From a virus, in IMG/VR virus record IMGVR_UViG_3300044961_000317, positions 1 through 36,515 of that record: a DNA stretch of 36,515 nucleotides, one strand, 5' to 3'. Shown here one piece after another: positions 24,193-30,802 of the stretch (position 1 is the stretch's first letter; each line of letters opens with the position of its first letter). The position numbers and the translations under genes were made by a program. The notes under the pieces were generated by a model. The model made no database searches, was not told the DNA's origin, and saw only the letters and a program-made list of their open reading frames with translations.

Positions 24193-24848
24193 GCTGGCGC
24201 CACAAGACCGCCGGGGCCCTCGCCATGACCACGGTGCTGTGGGCGGGGTTCGCCGCCGGGGCACACGCCACGACCGTCGACCCGGCCCCACCCGCCGCCC
24301 AGCAGGTCGCCACCGAGGTGCGTCGGTACCTGTGGCGGCAGGGGTTCCCCACCTATGACCAGCCGATGTGGGTCACGGACCGCATCGACAGCGTCTACTA
24401 CCCGTCGTCCATGGTGACGGCCGTCGCCTCATCCTGGGGGCCAGTTGTCAACCGGTACACGCTCACCGGCACCGACTGGCGGTACACCCTCGCCGGCATC
24501 CTCATCCATGAGTACCTGCACGGGATGAGGGACGTCACCGAGTACGCGAGCCTCACGCCCGGTGAACGTGCGGTGGAGGAGGGCGCCGTCGAGGCCGCCG
24601 CCCAGGACCTCCTCCCGCGGTTCGCGTGCGCGGTGTGGCGTGACTGCAACCCGACGGGCTGGTGGGTCGCCGGTGAGTCCAGCGGGGATTACGCCCGGTT
24701 CGTGGCGATGGTCCGTGGCGTGTCCCGGCGCGCGACGGGCAAGCCGGTGACGAGCGCCGCGGCCCGCACCTGGCGGTACCGGCTGGTGAATGCGGACCGT
24801 GACGAGCGGGCAGCGATGTGGGCGGCGGCGACGGGGGTGACGCGGTGA
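24189..24848 (+). CDS. Secreted zinc metallopeptidase-like protein
   Basis: A 219-residue protein starting at the GTG overlapping the previous stop. Residues 1-28 are a good signal peptide: basic start (SWRHK), hydrophobic core (AGALAMTTVLWAGFAAG) and an AHA cleavage-like site. HEYLH (107-111) is an HExxH zinc motif inside a hydrophobic helix (TLAGILIHEYLHGMRD), and ERAVEEGAVEAAAQD (126-140) offers the third acidic ligand at gluzincin-like spacing. Cys147 and Cys153 could form a disulfide outside the cell. The target is unknown: surface protein, wall peptide, or a factor for superinfection control. Confidence 0.65.
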   Translation: MSWRHKTAGALAMTTVLWAGFAAGAHATTVDPAPPAAQQVATEVRRYLWRQGFPTYDQPMWVTDRIDSVYYPSSMVTAVASSWGPVVNRYTLTGTDWRYTLAGILIHEYLHGMRDVTEYASLTPGERAVEEGAVEAAAQDLLPRFACAVWRDCNPTGWWVAGESSGDYARFVAMVRGVSRRATGKPVTSAAARTWRYRLVNADRDERAAMWAAATGVTR

Positions 24849-25075
24849 CCGGTGACCGCACCATCGGGCCCGAACACCTCGAGGCCCTGCGCATCCACCG
24901 GCAGCGCACCAGGGACCGCCTCCACCAGGTCCCAGGGAACGCGATGGAGGCGTTCCACCTCGCAGTGATCGCCCTCGGCGAAGACCGGCGCATCCCACCG
25001 GACGTGCTCGAAGCGGTCCGCATGCACCTCTCTGGCGTTGTGTACGCCGCGCACTTCTCAGGGGGTGCGTCGTGA
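24845..25075 (+). CDS. Small helical protein, paralogue A
   Basis: A 76-residue protein beginning at a GTG in a GTGA overlap. Its C-terminal half (AMEAFHLAVIALGEDRRIPP, DVLEAVRMHLSGVVYAAHF) is clearly related to that of the gene at 25640 (AFQAYQLALIALRNDRRVPD, DVVEAVRQKLGAVVYGVHY). No known family is recognised. Two copies in one operon suggest a duplication and perhaps a heteromeric function. Confidence 0.65.
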   Translation: MTGDRTIGPEHLEALRIHRQRTRDRLHQVPGNAMEAFHLAVIALGEDRRIPPDVLEAVRMHLSGVVYAAHFSGGAS

Positions 25076-25452
25076 CCGGAGAGCATGAGGCGTTTGATGA
25101 GGCGTTTGACGAGTCGGTTCGGTGGGCGCGCGACATCATCGACCAGGTGGCCGCCGTCACACGGGGCCAGCGGGTCGACCGCCGGTACTGCACTCCGGAG
25201 CAGCTCGATGCGATTGAGCTGCTCGCCATCAGGCTCGCGTTCGTGCACGCCCGCCACCGCCTGTACAACGCCGCTGTCAGCGACGCGCGCAGACCGGACC
25301 CTGACACGGTGCTGCGTCTGTGGCGGAACCGTGTCCTGGACGCCGGCACCGGCGACCTGGTGGACGCGCTCGCCGAGGCGATCAGGCAGCGGGACGCCGC
25401 CCGGGCGCTGCTCGCATGCCAAGAGCCGGGCGACCGTGGCGGGGGCGGATGA
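25072..25452 (+). CDS. Hypothetical 126-residue helical protein
   Basis: Starts at a GTG overlapping the stop of paralogue A. Acidic at the start (EHEAFDEAFDESVRWARDII), then helices (PEQLDAIELLAIRLAFVHAR; DLVDALAEAIRQRDAARALL) and a Gly-rich end. Soluble and probably all-alpha. It shares the run of overlaps with the membrane and peptidase genes. Function unknown. Confidence 0.65.
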   Translation: MTGEHEAFDEAFDESVRWARDIIDQVAAVTRGQRVDRRYCTPEQLDAIELLAIRLAFVHARHRLYNAAVSDARRPDPDTVLRLWRNRVLDAGTGDLVDALAEAIRQRDAARALLACQEPGDRGGGG

Positions 25453-25643
25453 TGCCGGTGTTCCCTGACCGCCGCGACCGTCATGGTCATCACCCGCCTG
25501 TGTGGCGCGACACGCGACCGCCGGGACTCGACAACCCATCCGCCGTGCTGCGCGGTGCCGCCATCGGCCTCGCCGCCGGCACCCTCATGTGGATCGCGGT
25601 CATCACGATCAGCACGGTCGCCTACCGGTGGTGGGTCGGATGA
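25449..25643 (+). CDS. Small membrane protein, one helix
   Basis: A 64-residue protein (ATG at 25449, or the adjacent ATG at 25452). The first half is His/Arg/Pro-rich and cytoplasmic-looking; the second is one transmembrane helix (GAAIGLAAGTLMWIAVITIS, then TVAYRWW). Second small membrane gene of the cluster. Overlaps its neighbours on both sides by 4 bases. Confidence 0.6.
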   Translation: MMPVFPDRRDRHGHHPPVWRDTRPPGLDNPSAVLRGAAIGLAAGTLMWIAVITISTVAYRWWVG

Positions 25644-25921
25644 CCACGACCACCCCGATCCGCACCAGGGTCCTCAGCCACACCGAGCTGCAGACGCTCA
25701 CCGAGTGCTTCGCCCGGTGGGACCTCACCTACTCGGACGCCCTCGCAGGGTCGAGCCTCCAGCCGAAGGTCACCGCCAACGCGTTCCAGGCGTACCAGCT
25801 AGCCCTCATCGCCCTCCGCAACGACCGCCGCGTCCCAGACGACGTGGTCGAAGCGGTCCGCCAGAAGCTCGGCGCCGTCGTCTACGGCGTCCACTACGGC
25901 CTCATGCAGGAGGCGTCCTGA
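25640..25921 (+). CDS. Small helical protein, paralogue B
   Basis: A 93-residue protein from the ATG overlapping the previous stop. The C-terminal 45 residues match paralogue A (24845) almost position for position, including the IAL-x-x-DRR-P-x-DV-EAVR core. The N-terminal half (SHTELQTLTECFARWDLTYS) is different and longer. Function unknown. Confidence 0.65.
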   Translation: MTTTTPIRTRVLSHTELQTLTECFARWDLTYSDALAGSSLQPKVTANAFQAYQLALIALRNDRRVPDDVVEAVRQKLGAVVYGVHYGLMQEAS

Positions 25922-26100
25922 TGCCCGCCCTCCCGCACCGCCGCGACCGCCGCCGCGCCCGCTCCTGGACGGAGTCCCGGATCGAACGGTGGGAGCCCCC
26001 CAGGAACACGGCCCGCGACCTGATCGGCGTGGCCGTCCTCGGGTTCGCCTGCGTCGGGCTCGCCTGGGTGATCGTCACCGCCGCCGGGATGCTGTCGTGA
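25921..26100 (+). CDS. Small basic membrane protein
   Basis: A 59-residue protein whose ATG shares a base with the preceding stop. A very basic N-terminus (HRRDRRRARSWTESRIERW) is followed by one transmembrane helix (LIGVAVLGFACVGLAWVIVT). Third small membrane gene of this cluster, with the positive side predicted inside. Function unknown. Confidence 0.6.
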   Translation: MPALPHRRDRRRARSWTESRIERWEPPRNTARDLIGVAVLGFACVGLAWVIVTAAGMLS

Positions 26101-26138
26101 CCGGCCGCCCCGCTACCAGCCCGACGAAGGAGACGCCC

Positions 26139-27053
26139 GTGAGCACCGAGATCACGGTGGCCGCCACCCCTGCTGACACCCCCGCCACCGTGCCCGCGAC
26201 CGCGCCCGCGACCGTGCCCGGGGTCGGCGGAATCCAGGTCACCAACATGGACGACCTCGCCCGCATGAGCACCGCGATCGCACGGTCCGGGATGTTCAAG
26301 GACGCCCAGACCCCCGAGCGCGCCGCCGTGAAGATGATGTTCGCGATGGCGATGGGCTTCGAACCGATCACCGGCCTGACCGGCGTCGACATCATCGAGG
26401 GGAACCCCACCCCGAACGGGCACTTCTGGGCGGCCGCCCTCGAGTCGCACCCGCGCTACGACTACGAGGTCACCCGCAGCGACAGCGAGGCGTGCACCAT
26501 CGTCTTCTACCGGGACGGGAAGCGCCGCGGCGAGGTGACCTGGACGATCGAGGACGCGAAGCGCGCCGGGCTCGCCGGGAAGGACAACTGGCGCAAGTAC
26601 CCGCGGGCGATGCTCTACAACCGGGCGATGACCGAGGGCGGACGGATGTTCTGCCCGCAGCTGTTCGGCGGGGTCCGCGCCTACAACCCGGAGGAGCTCG
26701 ACCACATCGCGCCCGCCGCAGCCGCCGAGCCGCCGCCGCTGCCGCCCGCCCCGCAGGCGCCCCCGCCGCCCGCCGCCGCCCCGCCGGCACCGGAGGTCGA
26801 GGACGCGGAGGTTATCGACGCGGGGCCGGTCGACGACCGGCCCATCACGCAGGCGCAGCGGAAACGGCTGTTCGCGATCGCCAACAGCTCGAACTGGACC
26901 GACGAGGGCTGGCGCGGGGTGATCGAGCAGGTCACCGGCGACCCGGGCGGGTCCACCTCCAGCGTGACGCGCGGCAACTACGAGGAGATCTGCGCGCTGA
27001 TCGAGCGCGGCCCGCAGGCCGGCCCCGGCCAGGAGGCCCTCGATGTCGACTGA
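26139..27053 (+). CDS. RecT-like single-strand annealing protein
   Basis: A 304-residue protein. The GTG at 26139 is chosen because GAAGGAG (26125-26131) lies 7 bases upstream; a GTG at 26097 would overlap the previous stop. The core (ERAAVKMMFAMAMGFEPITG, then IIEGNPTPNGHFWAAALESH, then WTIEDAKRAGLAGKDNWRKY and PRAMLYNRAMTEGGRMFCPQ) is the pattern of RecT-like recombinases common in actinophages. A Pro/Ala linker leads to a small C-terminal helical domain (QRKRLFAIANSSNWTDEGWR). It would anneal complementary DNA strands in replication or recombination. No paired exonuclease was seen. Confidence 0.75.
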   Translation: MSTEITVAATPADTPATVPATAPATVPGVGGIQVTNMDDLARMSTAIARSGMFKDAQTPERAAVKMMFAMAMGFEPITGLTGVDIIEGNPTPNGHFWAAALESHPRYDYEVTRSDSEACTIVFYRDGKRRGEVTWTIEDAKRAGLAGKDNWRKYPRAMLYNRAMTEGGRMFCPQLFGGVRAYNPEELDHIAPAAAAEPPPLPPAPQAPPPPAAAPPAPEVEDAEVIDAGPVDDRPITQAQRKRLFAIANSSNWTDEGWRGVIEQVTGDPGGSTSSVTRGNYEEICALIERGPQAGPGQEALDVD

Positions 27054-27270
27054 CGTCACCGGCTACCAGCGGGAGCGCCTCGAGCGGGAGAACCGCGCCC
27101 GCCTGCTGGCCGCCGCCCTCCATGGGGCAGCGACCCACGAGCAGCGCGCGATCCTCGACGAGCTCCGCACCCTCACCCCGCACCCGTCGTGCTGCCAGCG
27201 CCCCGAGCGGTGCGCCCCCGCCGGCCGGTGCGACCTCACCACCTGGGGAGGATCGTCATGCACGAGCTGA
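27043..27270 (+). CDS. Small protein with Cys-rich end
   Basis: A 75-residue protein whose ATG lies inside the end of the RecT-like gene. A helical, charged first half (TGYQRERLERENRARLLAAA) is followed by a cysteine cluster (CCQRPERCAPAGRC) that could hold a metal. It overlaps the next gene by 13 bases. Function unknown. Confidence 0.6.
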   Translation: MSTDVTGYQRERLERENRARLLAAALHGAATHEQRAILDELRTLTPHPSCCQRPERCAPAGRCDLTTWGGSSCTS

Positions 27271-27725
27271 CCGCCGACCTCCGGCACCTCGAGCGCCGCG
27301 GGTGGGTTCGCGCCGCGTGGGGACCCGACGACGACGGATACGATGTGCACCTGCACCGCCCGTCGACCGCCGACCGGCACGGCGCGGAGATCCAGGCGTT
27401 CCACGAGCACCAGGCGACCGCCCAGCGGATGGCCGTGGTCGCCGCCATCACCGCAGACGGCCACGACTTGCTGCGCCTCCTCAACGAGGCGTACCAGGCG
27501 CTCCCCCACGACGCCACGCACCTCCGGGAGCGGATCCTCCAGGCGCTCATGGGCGCGAGCGTGCCCCCCGGTAGCCCGGGGGCGGGGCAGCCGACCGGAC
27601 CGGCTCGCCCCGAAGCGGACGCCGCGGGCGCCAAGGCCCCGGCGTCCGCCGGCACGGACTACGCGCCGTGGCGTGACGCGCAGTCCGGGCTCCCCGAGGA
27701 CCGATCGGACGGGGTGGCTGCCTGA
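27258..27725 (+). CDS. Hypothetical 155-residue protein
   Basis: The ATG at 27258 has GGGGAGGA 5 bases upstream. The first half is an alpha/beta segment (LTADLRHLERRGWVRAAWGP, YDVHLHRP) followed by helices (RMAVVAAITADGHDLLRLLN). The last 55 residues are Pro/Ala/Gly-rich and likely disordered. The stop shares a base with the next ATG. No family recognised. Confidence 0.65.
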   Translation: MHELTADLRHLERRGWVRAAWGPDDDGYDVHLHRPSTADRHGAEIQAFHEHQATAQRMAVVAAITADGHDLLRLLNEAYQALPHDATHLRERILQALMGASVPPGSPGAGQPTGPARPEADAAGAKAPASAGTDYAPWRDAQSGLPEDRSDGVAA

Positions 27726-28018
27726 TGGGTGACGTTATCCAGCAGGCCCGCCAGGCGCACGCCTCCATCGAGGACGGGGCCGTGAGTTTCCCGGCGTGGC
27801 AGCTCGCCGTCGAGGCCCTCGGCGCCGTGGTGGAGGCGGCGGACGCCGGGCACCTCATCGACACGCGGGAGAGGCGCGACGGAGACGTGATCGTCATCGG
27901 TCCGGAGTGCTTCGCGTCCGCCGACAGGTCGGTGATCTGCTGGGCGGGCGTCAACTACTACGCGCCGATGAACGCCGCCGAGGCGCTGGCCGCCGCGGAA
28001 CGGGAGGCGGCGGGGTGA
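27725..28018 (+). CDS. Hypothetical protein, paralogue C
   Basis: A 97-residue protein with the pattern DVIQQARQAHASI, FPAWQLAVEALGAVVEAADA and GHLIDTR. The same pattern opens the protein at 28692, so the two are paralogues separated by one gene. The second half differs (VIVIGPECFASADRSVICWA). Function unknown. Confidence 0.65.
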   Translation: MGDVIQQARQAHASIEDGAVSFPAWQLAVEALGAVVEAADAGHLIDTRERRDGDVIVIGPECFASADRSVICWAGVNYYAPMNAAEALAAAEREAAG

Positions 28019-28692
28019 CCACGGAACCGCTGTTCAAGGTGTTGGGCCCCAACCGGGAAGCCGTCCACGGCGGGACGGGGCGTTGGCCGGAACCCGGGGA
28101 GTGGCATCGGGTGACGGGCCCGTTGGAGGCGTGCCGGAACGGCCTGCACTTGTGCCGCACCCGGGACCTCCCGTACTGGGTGCTTGAGGGCGCGGTGATC
28201 TGGCGGGTGGAGGTCAACGACCGGTTCACGCGCGTCGACGAGACGGACAAGGTGGTGGTCCGTGAGGCGCGCCTCACTGAGCCGGTGGGGGTGTTGACGG
28301 CACGGGTGCTCAGGTTGTTCGCGGCGGATTGCGCGGAGTCGGTGGCGCACCTGCATGGTCGTGACCCGCGGTGCATGGAGGCGATCCGGGTGGCGCGCCT
28401 GTTCGCACACGGGTTGACGACCCACGCTCACATGAAGGCCGCCGGGTTCGCCGCCGGGGCCGCCGCCGGGTTCGCCGCCGGGGCCGCCGCCTGGGACGCC
28501 GCCTGGGCCGCCAGGGACGCCGCCGGGTCCTCCGCCAGGTACGCCGCCGGGGACGCCGCCAGGTACGCCGCCGGGTCCTCCGCCAGGTACGCCGCCGGGG
28601 ACGCCGCCAGGTACGCCGCCATGGACGCCGCCGGGGACGCGCAGGGCGAGAACCTGCTCGCCCTCACCGCACGGTACGGGAGCGTGGACTGA
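28015..28692 (+). CDS. DUF7666-like protein with Ala-rich tandem repeats
   Basis: A 225-residue protein from a GTG overlapping the previous stop. The N-terminal half resembles a domain, recalled as DUF7666, found in phages: GEWHRVTGPLEACRNGLHLC (one of its hallmarks is C-x-NG-H-C), then VLEGAVIWRVEV and DKVVVREARL. A helical region with HLHGRDPRCMEAIRVARLFA follows. The last 85 residues are repeats of AGSSARYAAGDAARYA type, encoded by a 48-nt repeat. The end (QGENLLALTARYGSVD) is non-repetitive. Function unknown. Confidence 0.65.
   Translation: MTTEPLFKVLGPNREAVHGGTGRWPEPGEWHRVTGPLEACRNGLHLCRTRDLPYWVLEGAVIWRVEVNDRFTRVDETDKVVVREARLTEPVGVLTARVLRLFAADCAESVAHLHGRDPRCMEAIRVARLFAHGLTTHAHMKAAGFAAGAAAGFAAGAAAWDAAWAARDAAGSSARYAAGDAARYAAGSSARYAAGDAARYAAMDAAGDAQGENLLALTARYGSVD
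28439..28620 (+). repeat. Ala-coding tandem repeat, 48-nt unit
   Basis: Two perfect 48-nt units (28519-28566 and 28567-28614) plus 6 bases, preceded by more diverged GCCGCCGGG-based copies from 28439. All are multiples of three, so the frame is kept and repeat number can vary without breaking the protein. This is not a CRISPR: units are contiguous and coding. Confidence 0.85.
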
Positions 28693-29093
28693 TGACCGGG
28701 CCCGACGTCATCCAGCACGCCCGCGACGCGCTGGCCGCATGGAACCGGGCCAGCCCGTACGACGCCCCTGAGCCTGAGTGGGTCCTGGCTTTGCGCCTAG
28801 TGGTCAAGGCCGGGGACGCCGGGCACCTCATCGACACGCGGGCGATCCAGGTGAACAGGCAGGCGGCCGCTGAGTGGCTGGACGAGGAGCAGGAGAAAGA
28901 CGGCGTCTCCTACGACGGCATGGTGGAGGCGCTTGCGCTCGGGATGGCCGTGGTGCGCTCCGTCTCCGACGCCGTGGAACGGGAGGGTCCCGTCGAAGGC
29001 CCTGACGGGACGCTCTACGACCCGACGGACAGGTCAGGGCCTGTCATCCGCCGTCGTCGTCTGGGTGGCGCCGCGGAACGGGAGGCCCGGTGA
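28692..29093 (+). CDS. Hypothetical protein, paralogue D
   Basis: A 133-residue protein whose ATG shares a base with the preceding stop. The opening (GPDVIQHARDALAAWNRASP through WVLALRLVVKAGDAGHLIDT) matches the protein at 27725. The rest is acidic and helical (AAEWLDEEQEKDGVSYDGMV) with a basic end. Function unknown. Confidence 0.65.
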   Translation: MTGPDVIQHARDALAAWNRASPYDAPEPEWVLALRLVVKAGDAGHLIDTRAIQVNRQAAAEWLDEEQEKDGVSYDGMVEALALGMAVVRSVSDAVEREGPVEGPDGTLYDPTDRSGPVIRRRRLGGAAEREAR

Positions 29094-29311
29094 CCGTCTA
29101 CCCCATCTCCCAGTGCCTCGCGTGCATGGGGTCCGGCCAGATGAAGGACTGGCAGGCCCGCACCTGCACCCCGAGCGGGTACGCCCGGTGCACCCGGTGC
29201 AACGGGGTCGGCCGCACCATCATCCGCAACGGCGACCACCGGCCCGCGTACGGCACCAGCTGGAACCAGACGGTCCTCGAGATCCCGGACGATGAGGAGA
29301 CGGCGGCGTGA
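29090..29311 (+). CDS. Zinc-finger protein, DnaJ-type CxxCxGxG repeats
   Basis: A 73-residue protein starting in a GTGA overlap. Two cysteine motifs CLACMGSGQ and CTRCNGVGRT match the paired CxxCxGxG units of DnaJ-type zinc domains, which bind one zinc. The C-terminus is acidic (EIPDDEETAA). A role in protein or nucleic-acid binding is inferred; the partner is unknown. A similar small protein occurs at 33805. Confidence 0.7.
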   Translation: MTVYPISQCLACMGSGQMKDWQARTCTPSGYARCTRCNGVGRTIIRNGDHRPAYGTSWNQTVLEIPDDEETAA

Positions 29312-29523
29312 CCGTGAGCGAGCTGCTCGGGCTGCCGCCCCTCGTGACGCGCCGCGCCCTCCGGGACGCCGGCGTCGCCCGCGTCGACCTCGACCGCATC
29401 TGGGCGCGGTCCGAGCAGGTCATGGTCCCCGGCAGCCGCGTCGTCTACGTCCGCCGCGAGGACGTCGACCGACACCTGGTCGTCGTCCCCGTCAACGGGG
29501 TCCGCCCCAGGCAGGCCGCATGA
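29308..29523 (+). CDS. Possible excisionase (recombination directionality factor)
   Basis: A 71-residue protein directly before, and overlapping, the integrase. The sequence (SELLGLPPLVTRRALRDAGV, then GSRVVYVRREDVDRHL) has the shape of a small winged-helix or MerR/Xis-like DNA-binding fold: a helix pair, then a wing with VVYVRREDVDRHL, typical of excisionases where the final strand precedes a helix. Position next to int supports an Xis role; it could also be an unrelated regulator. Confidence 0.55.
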   Translation: MTVSELLGLPPLVTRRALRDAGVARVDLDRIWARSEQVMVPGSRVVYVRREDVDRHLVVVPVNGVRPRQAA

Positions 29524-30797
29524 GCCCCAGCGTCAACATTCTCCGGCGCGCGAAGATCGACGGGCGCTGGCAGTGGGTCACCAGGGGGCGCATCCCCCGC
29601 GGCGTGGAGGTCCGGTGGCACGTCCGGTTCCGGCCCGGCGGCCGTGGCCCCACCCACAACGCCGGCACCTTCCGCACCCGCGCCGAAGCGGAGGAACGCG
29701 CCGCGTGGGTCGCCCGTGAACTCGCCGCCGGCCGGTTCCCGGACCTCACCGTCAACCCACCGACACCGCCCGCCCCGGAACCCACCGGCCCGACCGCCCT
29801 GGACGTCCTCGACGCGTACACCAGGTGGCGGTCCCGGAAGGTCGGCGCGGCCCGCCGCAACACGTTCCACCAGACCCGCGCGCACCTCGCCGCATCACCC
29901 CTCGCCGGCCAGCTCGCCGACCAGGTCACCGCCCACGCCGGGCAGGACTGGGTCGACGACCTCACCGAACCGACGGTCACCGACGACGGCGCGGTCCGCC
30001 CGGGGCTCGCCCCGAAGAGCATCCAGATGCACCTCGGTGTCCTCAGGGCGGCGTGGCGGCGCGCCGCCATCCACCCGAACCCGTGGGCGGACGTGATCCC
30101 CCCACGCCGCGAACACGACGACGATGATGTCCGCGCCCCCCGGTGGGACGAGTGGAACGCGATCCTCGGCGGCGTCCCCCGCCGCCACGTCGACACCGTC
30201 ATCGTCCTGGAAGCAACCGGCCTGCGGATCGGTGAGCTGGAGCGGCTCACGTGGGGGGCCGTCGACTTCGCCGGCGCGGCGATCACGGTGCGGGCAGGCA
30301 AGACCAAGAGCGCCCGGCGCCGCGTCCCCCTGCCGGATGCGGCCGCCGACGCGGTCGCCCGGCAGACGCCCCTCGAGGACCGCGACCCCGACGCGCCCGT
30401 GTTCGCGCACCTGCGGTCCCAGACGGTGCGCGGCGCGATCGCCCGGGCCTGCACCCGCGCCGGTATCCCCGGGTACTCGCCGCACTCCCTCCGGCACCGG
30501 TACGCGTCCCGGCTGGTCGCCGCCCGCGTCCCCCTCCCCCTCGCCGTGGAGATCTTCGGGCACGCGAACCCGACCGTTTTCCTCAACACGTACTCGCACG
30601 TCCTCATCGACGAGCCCGCGTGGCGCCTCACCGAGCTGCGCCGGGACGTCGCCCGCCTCTACGGGATGGACGAAGACCTGCACGGGGTTGCACCCGTGTC
30701 ATCACACTCGACTGAGCCCAGCCCCACCAACGAGAAAAGCCCCGCACACGGCGGGGCTTTCACGGAGGTGGAGGATAGCGGATTCGAAGGGAGCTAG
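29520..30797 (+). CDS. int: Tyrosine integrase
   Basis: A 425-residue site-specific recombinase. The N-terminal arm-binding-like region (VEVRWHVRFRPGGRGPTHNA, 29-48) is followed by a core-binding helical domain (92-190) and a catalytic domain with Arg236 in ATGLRIGEL, Lys261 or Lys263 in RAGKTKS, HSLRHR (His322, Arg325), His348 in FGHANP and the nucleophile Tyr358 in NTYSH. All expected residues are present, so it should be active. The last 35 residues run through a terminator hairpin and a tRNA-like stretch, so they are probably a by-product of attP lying in the gene end. Start is the ATG overlapping the previous stop. Confidence 0.93.
   Translation: MSPSVNILRRAKIDGRWQWVTRGRIPRGVEVRWHVRFRPGGRGPTHNAGTFRTRAEAEERAAWVARELAAGRFPDLTVNPPTPPAPEPTGPTALDVLDAYTRWRSRKVGAARRNTFHQTRAHLAASPLAGQLADQVTAHAGQDWVDDLTEPTVTDDGAVRPGLAPKSIQMHLGVLRAAWRRAAIHPNPWADVIPPRREHDDDDVRAPRWDEWNAILGGVPRRHVDTVIVLEATGLRIGELERLTWGAVDFAGAAITVRAGKTKSARRRVPLPDAAADAVARQTPLEDRDPDAPVFAHLRSQTVRGAIARACTRAGIPGYSPHSLRHRYASRLVAARVPLPLAVEIFGHANPTVFLNTYSHVLIDEPAWRLTELRRDVARLYGMDEDLHGVAPVSSHSTEPSPTNEKSPAHGGAFTEVEDSGFEGS
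30689..30706 (+). repeat. Putative integrase arm-type site, left
   Basis: TGCACCCGTGTCATCACA lies within int, about 60 bases before the likely core. It is matched at 17 of 18 positions by the repeat at 30874-30891 in the same orientation. Paired direct repeats on both sides of a core are what arm-type binding sites of a tyrosine integrase look like. Confidence 0.55.
30736..30760 (+). terminator. Intrinsic terminator inside the int 3' end
   Basis: Perfect 10-bp stem AAAGCCCCGC (30736-30745) and GCGGGGCTTT (30751-30760) with loop ACACG, A-rich before and T-rich after, so it could stop transcription from either side. It overlaps the last codons of int and immediately precedes the attP core candidate. 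In a lysogen it would insulate prophage and host at the junction. Confidence 0.75.
30767..30788. other. attP core candidate, tRNA-3'-end-like
   Basis: Read on the minus strand, this stretch gives TTCGAATCCGCTATCCTCC and then ACC: a T-loop TTCGAAT, the 3' half of a T-stem (CCGCT), the 3' half of an acceptor stem (ATCCTCC), one discriminator base and CC. The other half of a tRNA is absent, so it is not a tRNA gene. A piece identical to the 3' end of a host tRNA is the usual attP core. The acceptor ATCCTCC is like many actinobacterial tRNA-Ser genes, though these usually have G at the next base, so the tRNA type is tentative. Confidence 0.65.
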
Positions 30798-30802
30798 CCC
30801 GC

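Noticed and set aside
28439-28620. Possible CRISPR array
   Set aside because: The repeats are contiguous, lack unique spacers and lie within a coding frame.
30767-30797. A tRNA gene on the minus strand near the int end
   Set aside because: Only the T-loop and 3' acceptor half are present. No D-arm, anticodon arm or 5' acceptor half precedes them, so it is an attachment-site fragment.
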